Positions 54,571 to 64,000 of a stretch of DNA of 64,000 nucleotides are shown piece after piece. The notes below the pieces were generated by a model, which had not been told where the DNA came from, ran no database searches, and saw nothing but the letters and a program-made list of their open reading frames with translations. A program made the translations under genes and the position numbers. The stretch comes from JAXDLW01 sp050998755 (lineage in GTDB: Bacteria; Chloroflexota; Dormibacteria; DASZGP01). The stretch is taken from assembly GCA_050998755.1 (NCBI GenBank), contig JBPCPW010000095.1, positions 1 to 64,000 of the forward strand, given 5' to 3'. Within the stretch, counting starts at the first letter, position 1. The number at the start of each line of letters is the position of its first letter.

Positions 54571-57500
54571 GTGCACCTGCGATCGATTGAGATCCAGGGG
54601 TTCAAGACCTTCGCGAAGAAGACCGAACTGCTGCTCGAGCCGGGTATCACCGCGGTGGTGGGTCCCAACGGCTCGGGCAAGAGCAACCTCGTGGATGCCA
54701 TCCGCTGGGTCCTGGGCGAGCGCAGCGCCCGCGAGCTGCGTGGGACCAGGATGGAGGAGATCGTCTACTCGGGTGGGGCCCGCCGCGCGGCCTCGGGCAT
54801 GGCTGAGGTCCGGCTGGTGATCGACAACGTCGACGGCCGGCTACCCGTGCCCTACCAGGAGGTTGAGGTTCTACGACGCGGGTACCGCAGTGGGGAGAGC
54901 GAGTTCTTCCTCAACGGCTCCCGCTGCCGGCTGCGGGACATCGAGGAGCTTTTCGCCAGCACGGGCTTGACCCAGCAGGGGTACTCGGTGGTCGCCCAGG
55001 ACGACGTCGACCACATCATCCAGACGTCCGCCGGTGAGCGTCGCGCCCTGATTGAGGAGGCCGCCGGGGTGCGTGGACTGCGAGGCAAGCGCGACGATGC
55101 GCTGGGCCGGATCCGGGAGTCCGACGCGACCGTGCTCCGTCTCAACGACCTGGCCGGCGAACTCGGACCTCGGGTTGAAGAGCTCGGCAGGCAGGCTGAG
55201 GCAGCCCGCTCTGAGCTTGAGCTGACCCAGAGGCTCGAGGTGCTGCGCGGCAGCCTCCTGCGTGGCGAGTGGCTGGCGGCGCGGCAGCGGCTCAAGAAGG
55301 CCTCCACACGGGTTGCCACGCTCGAGGACACGGTGGCCTCGGCGCGTCAGCAGGCCGATGCAGCCGCGGTCGCACACGGTGCGCAGCGCGAGCGGCTGGC
55401 CCGGGCCCATGACGCCCGCCTGGCGCGGGAGCGTGAGTTGGGAGCGCTGCGCCTGGCGGCGACGGAGGCGTCGTCGCGGCTGGAGCTACTGGCAGAGCGC
55501 CTGGACGCCGCCGATCGTAGCGCCGCGGAGGCCGCTCAAGCCCTGGCTGCGGCCGGCTCACGCCTCGAATCCCTGCGCGTCGAGTTCGCGTCGGCCAGCG
55601 ATGACGCGTCGACGGCCGAGGCCCCATCGGCGGCCGCTGAGGTCGACCCGGCGCTGGCCGCGGCGCAGCAGGCCCAACTCGCGGCCCGTGCTGAGCGCGA
55701 GGCCACGGAGCGCCGGGTTGCCGAGCGGCGCCAGGCGGTGGTCGAGGCCGAGCGAAAGCTGGCGGAGACCCAGCAGCATCGGGAGGCGCTGACGTCCGCG
55801 GGTGAGGACCTGGCGGCCGAGCTGGCCCGCGCCGAGACCGAACTTCTGGCCGAGGAGGCCACCCGTACAGAGGTAAGCGCCGCCGAGGGTGTCGCGCGCG
55901 AAGCGGCCACCGAGCTGGAGGGTGCGTTGGCCAGGCAGGCCACCGCCCTGGCCCTGATCGACCATCGCCGCTCGGGTGAACGCGAAGCCCGAACTCTGGT
56001 CGACCGTCTGCAGGAGCGGCTCAGGGCGCTGCGGTCCCTGGCCGCCGACGGCGACCTGCCGGCACCATCGGCAGCGCGCCTGGTGGACCTGTTGCAGAAG
56101 CCGGGGGTACGGTCGGCCGCGCTGGCAGCCGGCATCCCGGAGCCAACCCTCGACGCGTGGCTTGAGGAGGGCCGGCTCGAGGGCCGCGCCATTTCCCGTG
56201 CCCTGGAGCAGTCGGTTGCCGAGCAGCAGCTGGCGGAGCAGCAGCAGCGCGCCGCGGGCGACGCCCTGACCGCGGCACAAGCCGACGCGAGGGATGCGGA
56301 GGCGACCGTTGAGGCAGCGCGCCAGGAGCAGCTCTCGGCGCTGGCCGCGGTGTCCGCTGCCGCCGCGCGCGACAGCGCCCGCGCCCAACGCCTGGAGGTT
56401 GCCCGTCACCGCGCGGAGCGGCTGCGCGTGGCGACGGGTCAACGCGAAGCCGACCTCACCCGCCTGCGCGCCCAGCTCGTGGATGCCGTCTCGTCGCTGG
56501 CGGTCGCCACCGCGGCCGTGACCGCCGTCGAGCCGGAACTGGAAAGGGCGCTGGTGGCTGAGGCCACATGCCGCGAAGTGTCGGAGGAGCTGCAGAGACG
56601 GGCCGACCAGCGGGAAGCCCAACGGGCCGCACTGGCGGCCCGCGTCGAGGCGTTGCTCGCCCGCCGGCTCCGTGTGCAGGCCCAGGTCGATGCCCAGGGT
56701 GCCGAGGTCGAGCGAGTCCGGGTCCGGGTTGACCAGCTGGCCGGCACGCGCGCCGCGCTTGAGGCGGATCGCGTTGAGGCCCTGGGACAAAAGGCGGCCG
56801 CGATAGCCAGCCTGGAGGCCGCCCCCGCCGACCCCGCGGCGATCGAGGTTGATCCGCTGACCCAACATCTCTTGGTGCTTGAGAAGGAGCACCTTGAGCG
56901 CCAGGTGGCGCTTGCCCACCACGAGGACGCCGTCGCCACCGCGCGACAGTTGCTGGCCGATGAGGATCTCGTCCTGGCGGAACTCGCGACCCGCATGGGT
57001 GCCGCCGGGGGTGCCGACCTCGGCGACGAGGATCTCGACTGGGAGAAGACCCAGCGGGAGATCGCGCGTCTCGAACGGCAGATCCAACATCTCGGGCCGG
57101 TCAACCCGCTGGCCATCGAGGAATATGAACGCGATAGCGAGCGCCTGGGGACCATCGCCGGGCAGCTCGACGACCTGGTGCGCACCCGCGAGGGCCTGGT
57201 CAAGCTCTCAGATGAACTCAGTGGCGAGATTGACCGGCGGTTCGAGGCGGTGTTCGGAGCGGTGGCATACAACTTCCAGGAGACCTTCGCCACGCTTTTC
57301 GTCAACGGCAAGGCGACGCTCAAACTGGACGACCCCGACGCCGATGAGCCGGGCGTCGAGATCCTGGCGCAACCGGCGGGCAAACGGATGCGAGGTATTC
57401 GTCTCCTGTCCGGTGGCGAGCGTGCCCTGACTGCGCTGGCCTTCATCCTGGCCCTGGAGAAGGTGAACCCCAGCCCGTTCTACATCTTCGACGAGGTCGA

Positions 57501-57720
57501 CGCCCCGCTGGACGACGCCAACGTCAAGCGCTTCAACGCCATGTTGGAGTCCATGGCGGGCGGCAACCAGTTCATCCTGATCACCCACAACCACCAGACG
57601 ATGACCTCGGCCCAGGCGCTCTACGGCGTCACACTGGAGGACTCGGGCGTATCGAGGGTGGTCTCGGTCAGGCTTCGCGAGGGCGAGGTCGTCGCCCTGC
57701 CCGCCGCGCGCTCCCGCTGA
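54571..57720 (+). CDS. smc: Chromosome segregation SMC protein with atypical hinge
   Basis: The N-terminal head has Walker A GPNGSGKSNLVDAIRW; the C-terminal head (from about 840) has the signature LLSGGERALTAL and Walker B FYIFDEVDAPLDD. Long coiled-coil arms run from about 170 to 490 and 540 to 840. The total of 1049 aa is about 130 less than typical. The central segment of about 50 residues (490-540) has no recognisable SMC hinge; 515-534 (SAALAAGIPEPTLDAWLEEG) looks like a helix-turn-helix. Confidence 0.92.
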   Translation: MHLRSIEIQGFKTFAKKTELLLEPGITAVVGPNGSGKSNLVDAIRWVLGERSARELRGTRMEEIVYSGGARRAASGMAEVRLVIDNVDGRLPVPYQEVEVLRRGYRSGESEFFLNGSRCRLRDIEELFASTGLTQQGYSVVAQDDVDHIIQTSAGERRALIEEAAGVRGLRGKRDDALGRIRESDATVLRLNDLAGELGPRVEELGRQAEAARSELELTQRLEVLRGSLLRGEWLAARQRLKKASTRVATLEDTVASARQQADAAAVAHGAQRERLARAHDARLARERELGALRLAATEASSRLELLAERLDAADRSAAEAAQALAAAGSRLESLRVEFASASDDASTAEAPSAAAEVDPALAAAQQAQLAARAEREATERRVAERRQAVVEAERKLAETQQHREALTSAGEDLAAELARAETELLAEEATRTEVSAAEGVAREAATELEGALARQATALALIDHRRSGEREARTLVDRLQERLRALRSLAADGDLPAPSAARLVDLLQKPGVRSAALAAGIPEPTLDAWLEEGRLEGRAISRALEQSVAEQQLAEQQQRAAGDALTAAQADARDAEATVEAARQEQLSALAAVSAAAARDSARAQRLEVARHRAERLRVATGQREADLTRLRAQLVDAVSSLAVATAAVTAVEPELERALVAEATCREVSEELQRRADQREAQRAALAARVEALLARRLRVQAQVDAQGAEVERVRVRVDQLAGTRAALEADRVEALGQKAAAIASLEAAPADPAAIEVDPLTQHLLVLEKEHLERQVALAHHEDAVATARQLLADEDLVLAELATRMGAAGGADLGDEDLDWEKTQREIARLERQIQHLGPVNPLAIEEYERDSERLGTIAGQLDDLVRTREGLVKLSDELSGEIDRRFEAVFGAVAYNFQETFATLFVNGKATLKLDDPDADEPGVEILAQPAGKRMRGIRLLSGGERALTALAFILALEKVNPSPFYIFDEVDAPLDDANVKRFNAMLESMAGGNQFILITHNHQTMTSAQALYGVTLEDSGVSRVVSVRLREGEVVALPAARSR

Positions 57721-57770
57721 ACCGGGCCGGCAAAGGGCGCCGCGCCCGACTTGCAGACAGGCGCGGCCGC

Positions 57771-57776
57771 TAGGCT
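57771..57776 (+). promoter_or_regulatory. Possible -10 box (TAGGCT) of ftsY
   Basis: TAGGCT ends 7 nt before the ftsY ATG, the same leaderless spacing as other promoters here. The hexamer is a weak match. Confidence 0.3.
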
Positions 57777-57783
57777 AGGCGGC

Positions 57784-58710
57784 ATGGAAACCCGGCGCCG
57801 AGGACTCTTCGGGAGGCTGGCAGAACGCCTGTCCGGGTCCACCGCTCCCCTGCGCGGGCAGCTCACCGGGCTCGCGGCCTACGGCCCGATCGACGAGCAG
57901 TTCTGGGAGTCTGTCGAAGAGACGCTGATGACCGCAGACCTTGGCACTGAGGTGGGCCTGCGGCTCTCGTCGGACCTTCGCGCCGAGGCCGAGCGGCTGG
58001 GGATGCGGGACAGCCGTGCGGCGGTGGACGGCTTGCACACCATGCTCATCCATAGGATGGAATGGCGCCCTCGGAGCGTACATACCGGGGGAAGCCCGGA
58101 TGTGTTTCTGATCGTGGGGGTCAATGGGACGGGGAAGACCACGAGTGCCGCCAAGTTGGCGGCGCGGCTGCAGCGCGCTGGCGGCAGGGTGGTCCTGGGC
58201 GCCGCCGACACCTTCCGGGCCGGGGCCATCGAACAGATCCGGCTGTGGTCCCAGCGCATCGGGGCGGACCTCATCGCCAGCGAGCCAGGCGCCGACCCCG
58301 CATCCGTGGCGTTCTCCGCGGTGGAGGCGGGGAGGGCCCGCGGCGCCAGCGCCGTGATCATCGACACCGCGGGGCGCCTGCATACCCAGGCGAATCTGAT
58401 GGAGGAGCTCAGGAAGGTGGAGCGGAGCACGGCGAAGGCAATGGACGGCGCCCCCCACGAGACGCTTTTGGTGCTGGACGCGTCGATCGGGCAGAACTCG
58501 ATCCAGCAGGCCAGGGTCTTCCACGACGCGCTCCACCTGACTGGGGTGGTCATGACCAAGCTCGACGGCAGTGGGAAGGGCGGCGTCATTCTGGGGCTTG
58601 AGGAGCAGCTGGGGGTGCCGGTCAAGCTGGTGGGCACCGGAGAGGCCGTCGAGGACCTCGAGCCGTTCGACCCGCGAGACTACGTGGAGTCGCTGTTCTC
58701 CGCGACATGA
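57784..58710 (+). CDS. ftsY: SRP receptor FtsY
   Basis: The 308-aa GTPase has an N domain and G domain with GVNGTGKTT, DTAGRLH and TKLDGSGKGG. It lacks the long acidic A domain of E. coli and starts with METRRRGLFG, which may bind membrane. It works with Ffh and the SRP RNA of this window. Confidence 0.96.
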   Translation: METRRRGLFGRLAERLSGSTAPLRGQLTGLAAYGPIDEQFWESVEETLMTADLGTEVGLRLSSDLRAEAERLGMRDSRAAVDGLHTMLIHRMEWRPRSVHTGGSPDVFLIVGVNGTGKTTSAAKLAARLQRAGGRVVLGAADTFRAGAIEQIRLWSQRIGADLIASEPGADPASVAFSAVEAGRARGASAVIIDTAGRLHTQANLMEELRKVERSTAKAMDGAPHETLLVLDASIGQNSIQQARVFHDALHLTGVVMTKLDGSGKGGVILGLEEQLGVPVKLVGTGEAVEDLEPFDPRDYVESLFSAT

Positions 58711-58946
58711 GCGACGACTGGGCCGAGCTCAAGGTGACCGACTCGATGGAGGCTGAGATCCTCAAGGCCGCCCTGGAGTCAATCGACATCCCGGTTGTGC
58801 TCGTGGGGGAGACTGTTGGGCGCCTCTACGGGATCACCGCCAGCGACCTTGGCAGCGTGCACGTTCTGGTTCCACCGGACCGCGTCCAGGAGGCCCGCGA
58901 GTTGATCGAGACTTCACAGCCGGTGGATTTTCCGGAAGGAGACTGA
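58707..58946 (+). CDS. DUF2007-like small protein
   Basis: The 79-aa product has the DUF2007 pattern: an N-terminal strand, MEAEILKAALESIDIPVVLV, and a C-terminal VHVLVPPDRVQEARELIE. It overlaps ftsY by 4 nt (ATGA). The function of this family is not established. Confidence 0.75.
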   Translation: MSDDWAELKVTDSMEAEILKAALESIDIPVVLVGETVGRLYGITASDLGSVHVLVPPDRVQEARELIETSQPVDFPEGD

Positions 58947-58958
58947 CCGGGCCGCCTG

Positions 58959-58964
58959 TAGACT
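58959..58964 (+). promoter_or_regulatory. Putative -10 box (TAGACT) of ylxM-ffh
   Basis: TAGACT ends 8 nt before the ylxM ATG, another probable leaderless start. Confidence 0.4.
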
Positions 58965-58972
58965 GTCAAGGT

Positions 58973-59305
58973 ATGGCCCTTGACATCGGTGCGCGCCGCG
59001 ACGCTCTGCAGTTGCTCGACGCCTATGGCGAGCTTCTCACGGACCACCAGCGCGAGGCCCTGCGCCTGCACCTCGCCGAGGACTGGTCGTACGCCGAGAT
59101 CGCGTCCACCCAGGGCGTCAGCCGCGCCGCCATCTATGACATGGTCCACCGCGGCCAGCTGGCCCTGCGTTCGTACGAGGACAAACTCGGGGTCCTGGCT
59201 GGCGAGAGCCGTCGCGAGACGGAGCGAGCAGGTTTGCAGGCACGGCTCGACCAGCTGGAGGGCGAGGTCCGTTTACTCCGTAATGCTGTCAAGGGATTGA
59301 GCTGA
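58973..59305 (+). CDS. ylxM: YlxM/p13-like helix-turn-helix protein
   Basis: A 110-aa protein with a sigma70 region 4-like helix-turn-helix (LTDHQREALRLHLAEDWSYA, then EIASTQGVSRAAIYDMVHR) and a C-terminal coiled coil. YlxM is the usual partner upstream of ffh and is thought to modulate SRP. The gap to ffh is 1 nt. Confidence 0.92.
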   Translation: MALDIGARRDALQLLDAYGELLTDHQREALRLHLAEDWSYAEIASTQGVSRAAIYDMVHRGQLALRSYEDKLGVLAGESRRETERAGLQARLDQLEGEVRLLRNAVKGLS

Positions 59306-59306
59306 C

Positions 59307-60641
<1,335 letters not shown>

Positions 60642-60678
60642 CCAAGCGCTCCGTCAAAAGACAACCAGGAGGTTTCAT

Positions 60679-61377
60679 TTGTCAGTCAAGATCAGGCTCC
60701 GGCGCATGGGCGCCAAGAAAAAGCCCTTCTATCGCCTGGTGGTGGCGGATGCCCGCTCCCCCCGTGACGGCCGGTTCATCGAAGCAGTCGGGACCTATGA
60801 CCCGCTGGCCAACCCGGTGGTCGTGAAGATCGACGCCGACCGCGTCAAGGATTGGATCAGCAAGGGCGCGCGCCCCACCGACGTCGCCCGCCAGTTGCTG
60901 GTCAGTGAAGGCCTCCTGGAACGGACCGGCAGGGTCTACGAGAAGGCTGAGGACAAGCCCAAGGCCTCAAAGAAGGCCCAGGCCAAGGCTGCGGCTGCCG
61001 CCGCGGCTCCGCCTGAGGAAGCCGCCGAAGCGGCACCTGCCGAAGTCCCTGCCCCCGATGAGAGCGCCCCCCCAGCCGAGGCGCCGGCCGCCCCGGAGCC
61101 GGCCGCCCCGGAGCCGAAGGTTGAGGAGCCGGCCGCGGATGAGCCCAAGGCTGAGGAACCCAAGGTCGAGGAGCCGAAGCCTGAGGAGCCCAAGGCCGAG
61201 GAAGCCAAGCCTGAGGAAGTTCCAGCCGCTGAGGCGGCGCCGGAGAAGAGCGCACCCCAAGACGCCGATCCGGCCTCGCCGGCCAGCGAGACCGAGCCGG
61301 AGCCCCCCGCGCCAGCGCATCAGCACGCCGAGGCTCCTGCTGAGGGCAGTCCCGAGCCGGGCGAGGCGAAGAAGTGA
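60679..61377 (+). CDS. rpsP: Ribosomal protein S16 with long acidic tail
   Basis: Residues 1-85 are a normal S16 (VKIRLRRMGAKKKPFYRLVV). A further about 145 residues form a Pro/Ala/Glu/Lys-rich tail with repeats such as EEPKAEEPKVEEPKPEEPKA. TTG 60679 follows CCAGGAGG. The end overlaps khpA (GTGA). Confidence 0.95.
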   Translation: MSVKIRLRRMGAKKKPFYRLVVADARSPRDGRFIEAVGTYDPLANPVVVKIDADRVKDWISKGARPTDVARQLLVSEGLLERTGRVYEKAEDKPKASKKAQAKAAAAAAAPPEEAAEAAPAEVPAPDESAPPAEAPAAPEPAAPEPKVEEPAADEPKAEEPKVEEPKPEEPKAEEAKPEEVPAAEAAPEKSAPQDADPASPASETEPEPPAPAHQHAEAPAEGSPEPGEAKK

Positions 61378-61832
61378 CGACCGATTACGCCGGACTTGTG
61401 GAATACATCGTCAAGAACATCGTGGAGAGCCCTGACGCGGTCGTCGTCGACGGCAATTCGCGTCGCCATCGTTCCCAGACGGTTGAGGTTCGCCTCGATC
61501 CCGCTGACGTGGGCCGGGTGATCGGCAAGGGCGGCAAGAACATCGAGGCGATCCGCGCGGTGGTCAAGGCGGCGGCCATCAAGGACCACACCAGGGTCAA
61601 CGTGGAGGTCGTCACCGACGACCAGGACGAGGATGGCGAACAGGATCTCCAGGATCGCCGCGCGTTTGGCGAGAGCGTCGGTGGCGCCGAGGAGATGAGC
61701 GAGGCGGCGGACCGGAGTCCGGGAGCAGCTGAGGCGCCTATGGCTCAAGAGCAGGGCGACGACCACGAGGGTCATGACCACAACGCCGACGACCATCAGG
61801 GCGCCAGCGTCCCGGAGATCGTGGAGGGCTAG
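61374..61832 (+). CDS. khpA: KH-domain RNA-binding protein KhpA
   Basis: The first about 80 residues hold a KH domain with VIGKGGKNIEAIR. A C-terminal acidic, His-rich extension (HEGHDHNADDHQ) about doubles the usual length. It sits between rpsP and rimM as in other bacteria. Confidence 0.93.
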   Translation: MTTDYAGLVEYIVKNIVESPDAVVVDGNSRRHRSQTVEVRLDPADVGRVIGKGGKNIEAIRAVVKAAAIKDHTRVNVEVVTDDQDEDGEQDLQDRRAFGESVGGAEEMSEAADRSPGAAEAPMAQEQGDDHEGHDHNADDHQGASVPEIVEG

Positions 61833-62342
61833 ATGTCCAGGGCACCCGCAACAATTCGCGCAGGCTTCGTCCGCCGGGCGGTCGGCCTGGGCGGCGAGGT
61901 CGAGGTCGAGCCGCTGGGGGACAACCCCGAGCGGTTCGCACCTGGCAGCGTCCTGCGCGCCGGCAACCGGCGGGTGGAGATCGAGCGCGCCCACGGGACG
62001 GGCGGCGTGCTGCTGCGGCTCAAGATGGTTGGGGTGGACGACCGGGACGCTGCCGAAAAGCTGCATGGCAGCTACCTGGAAATTGACGCCGGCGAGCTGC
62101 CCCCCCTGCCGGAGGGCGCCTTTTACGAATGGCAGTTGGTTGGGTTGCAGGTCTACGACACCAGTGGACGCAAGCTCGGTCGCCTCGAGGAGGTGCTGGG
62201 ATACCCCGCCAACGACGTGTATGTTGTCGCCGGGCAGGCCGGCGAGCGGCTGGTGCCCGCGATCCGCGAGGTGGTTCGCCGGGTCGACCTGGAGGCTGGC
62301 CGAATGGAGATCGACATGCCCCCCGAGGAGGAGGTGCGGTGA
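61833..62342 (+). CDS. rimM: Ribosome maturation factor RimM
   Basis: The 169-aa protein has the N-terminal barrel (FVRRAVGLGGEVEVEPLGDN) and the C-terminal PRC barrel (FYEWQLVGLQVYD, YVVAG). It binds S19 in 30S assembly. It follows khpA directly. Confidence 0.94.
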   Translation: MSRAPATIRAGFVRRAVGLGGEVEVEPLGDNPERFAPGSVLRAGNRRVEIERAHGTGGVLLRLKMVGVDDRDAAEKLHGSYLEIDAGELPPLPEGAFYEWQLVGLQVYDTSGRKLGRLEEVLGYPANDVYVVAGQAGERLVPAIREVVRRVDLEAGRMEIDMPPEEEVR

Positions 62343-63037
62343 CCGCCGCCGCCCTGCGCTTTGACGTCATCACCCTGTTTCCCGACATCTTTCCCGGCCC
62401 GGTGGGCATCGGGGTGCTGGGACGGGCCCTGCAGTCGGGGCTGTTGCAGCTTGAGGCCCATGACCTGCGCGACTACGCCGGCAACCGTCATCGCCAGGTG
62501 GATGACATGCCCTACGGCGGCGGTCCGGGGATGGTCCTGAAGCCTGAGCCGGTGTTCGCCGCCGTCCGTGATATCCGCGCTGAGGGTGAGGATGCCCCGG
62601 TGGTTCTGCTCACCCCCACGGGGCGTCAGCTGAGCCACCAGCTGGCGGCGGAGCTTGCCACGCACCCGCGGCTGCTCCTGGTCGCCGGCCGCTACGAGGG
62701 CTTCGATGAACGCATCAGCTCGCTGGCCGACTACGAGATCAGCATCGGCGATTACGTGCTCAGCGGTGGGGAGCTGGCGGCGATGGTGGTCATGGAGGCC
62801 GTTTCACGTCACGTCCCGGGTGTGCTCGGCGACGAGGATTCAGCGGGTGACGACTCGTTCGTCACCGGGCTATTGGAGCATCCCCAGTACACTCGACCGC
62901 CGGAGTTTGAGGGGCTGCAGGTTCCCGAGGTGCTGCTCTCGGGACACCATGAAGAGATTCGCCGCTGGCGTGAGCGTATGGCGCTCGAACGCACCACGGA
63001 GCGGCGCCCCGAACTGCTTAAAGGAGAGAGATCATGA
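62339..63037 (+). CDS. trmD: tRNA (guanine-N1)-methyltransferase TrmD
   Basis: TrmD makes m1G37. The knot motifs DDMPYGGGPGMV, GRYEGFDERI and SIGDYVLSGGELAAM are intact. GTG 62339 overlaps the rimM stop, giving 232 aa. Confidence 0.96.
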   Translation: MTAAALRFDVITLFPDIFPGPVGIGVLGRALQSGLLQLEAHDLRDYAGNRHRQVDDMPYGGGPGMVLKPEPVFAAVRDIRAEGEDAPVVLLTPTGRQLSHQLAAELATHPRLLLVAGRYEGFDERISSLADYEISIGDYVLSGGELAAMVVMEAVSRHVPGVLGDEDSAGDDSFVTGLLEHPQYTRPPEFEGLQVPEVLLSGHHEEIRRWRERMALERTTERRPELLKGERS

Positions 63038-63375
63038 ACATCGTCGAGACGGTTGAGAAGGAATACCTCAAGGAGGAAGTCCCGACGCTACGGTCGGGCG
63101 ATACCGTGAAGGTCCATGTGAAGGTCGTCGAGGGCACCCGGGAGCGCATCCAGGTGTTCGAAGGGGTGGTCATCGCGGTCAACCACGCGGGCCTGCGGCA
63201 GAACGTAACCGTCCGCCGGGTGACCCACGGCGTTGGTGTCGAGCGCACGTTCCTGGTCCACTCCCCGCGCATCGACAAGATCGACGTTCTCCGCCACGGC
63301 GCGGTTCGGCGCGCCAAGCTCTTCTACCTGCGCGACAAGGTGGGCAAGCAGTCGCGCATCAAGGAGCAGCGCTAA
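63034..63375 (+). CDS. rplS: Ribosomal protein L19
   Basis: The 113-aa protein has the family core FRVNTIVKVH-like SGDTVKVHVKVVEGTRERIQ, FEGVVIA and the C-terminal RRAKLFYLRDKVGK. It overlaps trmD by 4 nt; AAAGGAGAG precedes the ATG. Confidence 0.97.
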   Translation: MNIVETVEKEYLKEEVPTLRSGDTVKVHVKVVEGTRERIQVFEGVVIAVNHAGLRQNVTVRRVTHGVGVERTFLVHSPRIDKIDVLRHGAVRRAKLFYLRDKVGKQSRIKEQR

Positions 63376-63446
63376 GCAACATCTTGGCGTGGAGAAACCG
63401 CGGGCGGCCGGGTAGGCCCCACGCCCAACCGGCACTCCCCATCGAG

Positions 63447-64000
63447 ATGCCGCCGATCGACATCTGGTTGCGCGAGCGCACGGCGCGGCTCAACGGCCAC
63501 CTGGTGGTCGCGGGAGTCGACGAGGCCGGGCGCGGGCCGTTGGCCGGCCCGGTGGTGGCCGCCGCCGCGATCCTCCCGATGGGGGTCGAGATCCCCGGCC
63601 TGAACGACAGCAAGCTGCTCAACGCGGAGAAGCGCGAGGCGCTGGCGAAGATCATCCGGTCGGTCGCGCTGGCGATCGGGGTGGGGGAGGCGGACCAGCT
63701 GGAGATCGACGCCGTGAATATCGCGGTTGCCGGCAGACGGGCGCTGAAGCGTGCGGTGGAGAACCTGGGCATGGAGCCGGACTACGTCCTGGTCGACGGT
63801 TTCGCGCTTCCCGAGATGGCAATCCCCCACGAGGCCATGATCAAGGGAGATCGCCGCAGTGCGTCGATCATGGCGGGGGCGATCATTGCCAAGACCACGC
63901 GTGACGACTTCATGCGGCGGGCCGCAGACGAGTACCCGGGCTATGGCTTCGAGGTGCATTTCGGGTACTCGACGGCGGTACACGCCCAGGCCCTGCGGGA
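63447..64000 (+). CDS. rnhB: Ribonuclease HII, 3' end cut by the window
   Basis: The active-site motif VAGVDEAGRGPLAGPVV is present, as are LNDSKLL and the later YVLVDGF aspartate. About 184 codons are visible. ATG 63447 is preferred; the frame is open upstream to TTG 63384. RNase HII removes RNA from RNA-DNA hybrids. Confidence 0.93.
   Translation, partial: MPPIDIWLRERTARLNGHLVVAGVDEAGRGPLAGPVVAAAAILPMGVEIPGLNDSKLLNAEKREALAKIIRSVALAIGVGEADQLEIDAVNIAVAGRRALKRAVENLGMEPDYVLVDGFALPEMAIPHEAMIKGDRRSASIMAGAIIAKTTRDDFMRRAADEYPGYGFEVHFGYSTAVHAQALR

Overview
The window is a GC-rich bacterial chromosome segment packed with housekeeping genes, almost all on the + strand. The gene order rpmF-fabD-fabG-acpP-rnc-smc-ftsY-ylxM-ffh-rpsP-khpA-rimM-trmD-rplS-rnhB, a long Alu-domain type SRP RNA, FakA/FakB-like proteins and an 11-subunit complex I cluster without nuoEFG point to a Terrabacteria lineage. 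My inference is Chloroflexota or Candidatus Dormibacterota; this was not checked against any database.

Layout. 1-120 is the 3' end of a group II intron abutting a small sulfur-carrier gene, followed by a NIL-domain gene and mnmA. 2063-12871 is a nuoABCDHIJKLMN operon. 12911-19850 holds a class A penicillin-binding protein, a CDP-alcohol phosphotransferase-like protein, plsY, a repeat-containing surface protein and a hybrid sensor kinase. 19854-22973 holds the SRP RNA, dnaX, ybaB and recR. 23060-30951 is a complete rRNA operon (16S, tRNA-Ile, tRNA-Ala, 23S, 5S). 31045-44640 holds a CpaE-like ATPase, a minus-strand micro-ORF unit, a glycosyltransferase, an HtrA protease with a two-component system, tRNA-Leu, an acetolactate-synthase-like/thioesterase/acyltransferase group, rlmN and the riboflavin genes ribD-ribE-ribBA-ribH. 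44680-64000 holds rpmB (minus strand), asp23, fakA, fakB, recG, rsmD, coaD, a SepIVA-like gene, and the lipid/SRP/ribosome block ending in a truncated rnhB.

The most striking object is the 23S rRNA gene. It is interrupted by four group I introns at E. coli-equivalent positions 1917, 1951, 2473 and 2604. The three internal exons (34, 522 and 131 nt) match the E. coli intervals exactly. Two introns carry related LAGLIDADG ORFs although the host ribozymes belong to two different structural families, which suggests the endonuclease gene has moved between introns.

Other unusual features are: an SMC protein whose hinge seems replaced by about 50 residues with a helix-turn-helix-like stretch; two genes (rpmB and recR) whose best start codon is AUC; a set of -10 boxes 6-10 nt upstream of start codons, suggesting leaderless mRNAs; and Pro/Ala/Glu-rich tails on several core proteins. 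All three SRP parts (RNA, Ffh, FtsY) lie in the window. PlsY and FakA/FakB are present, while plsX and fabH are missing from the fab locus.
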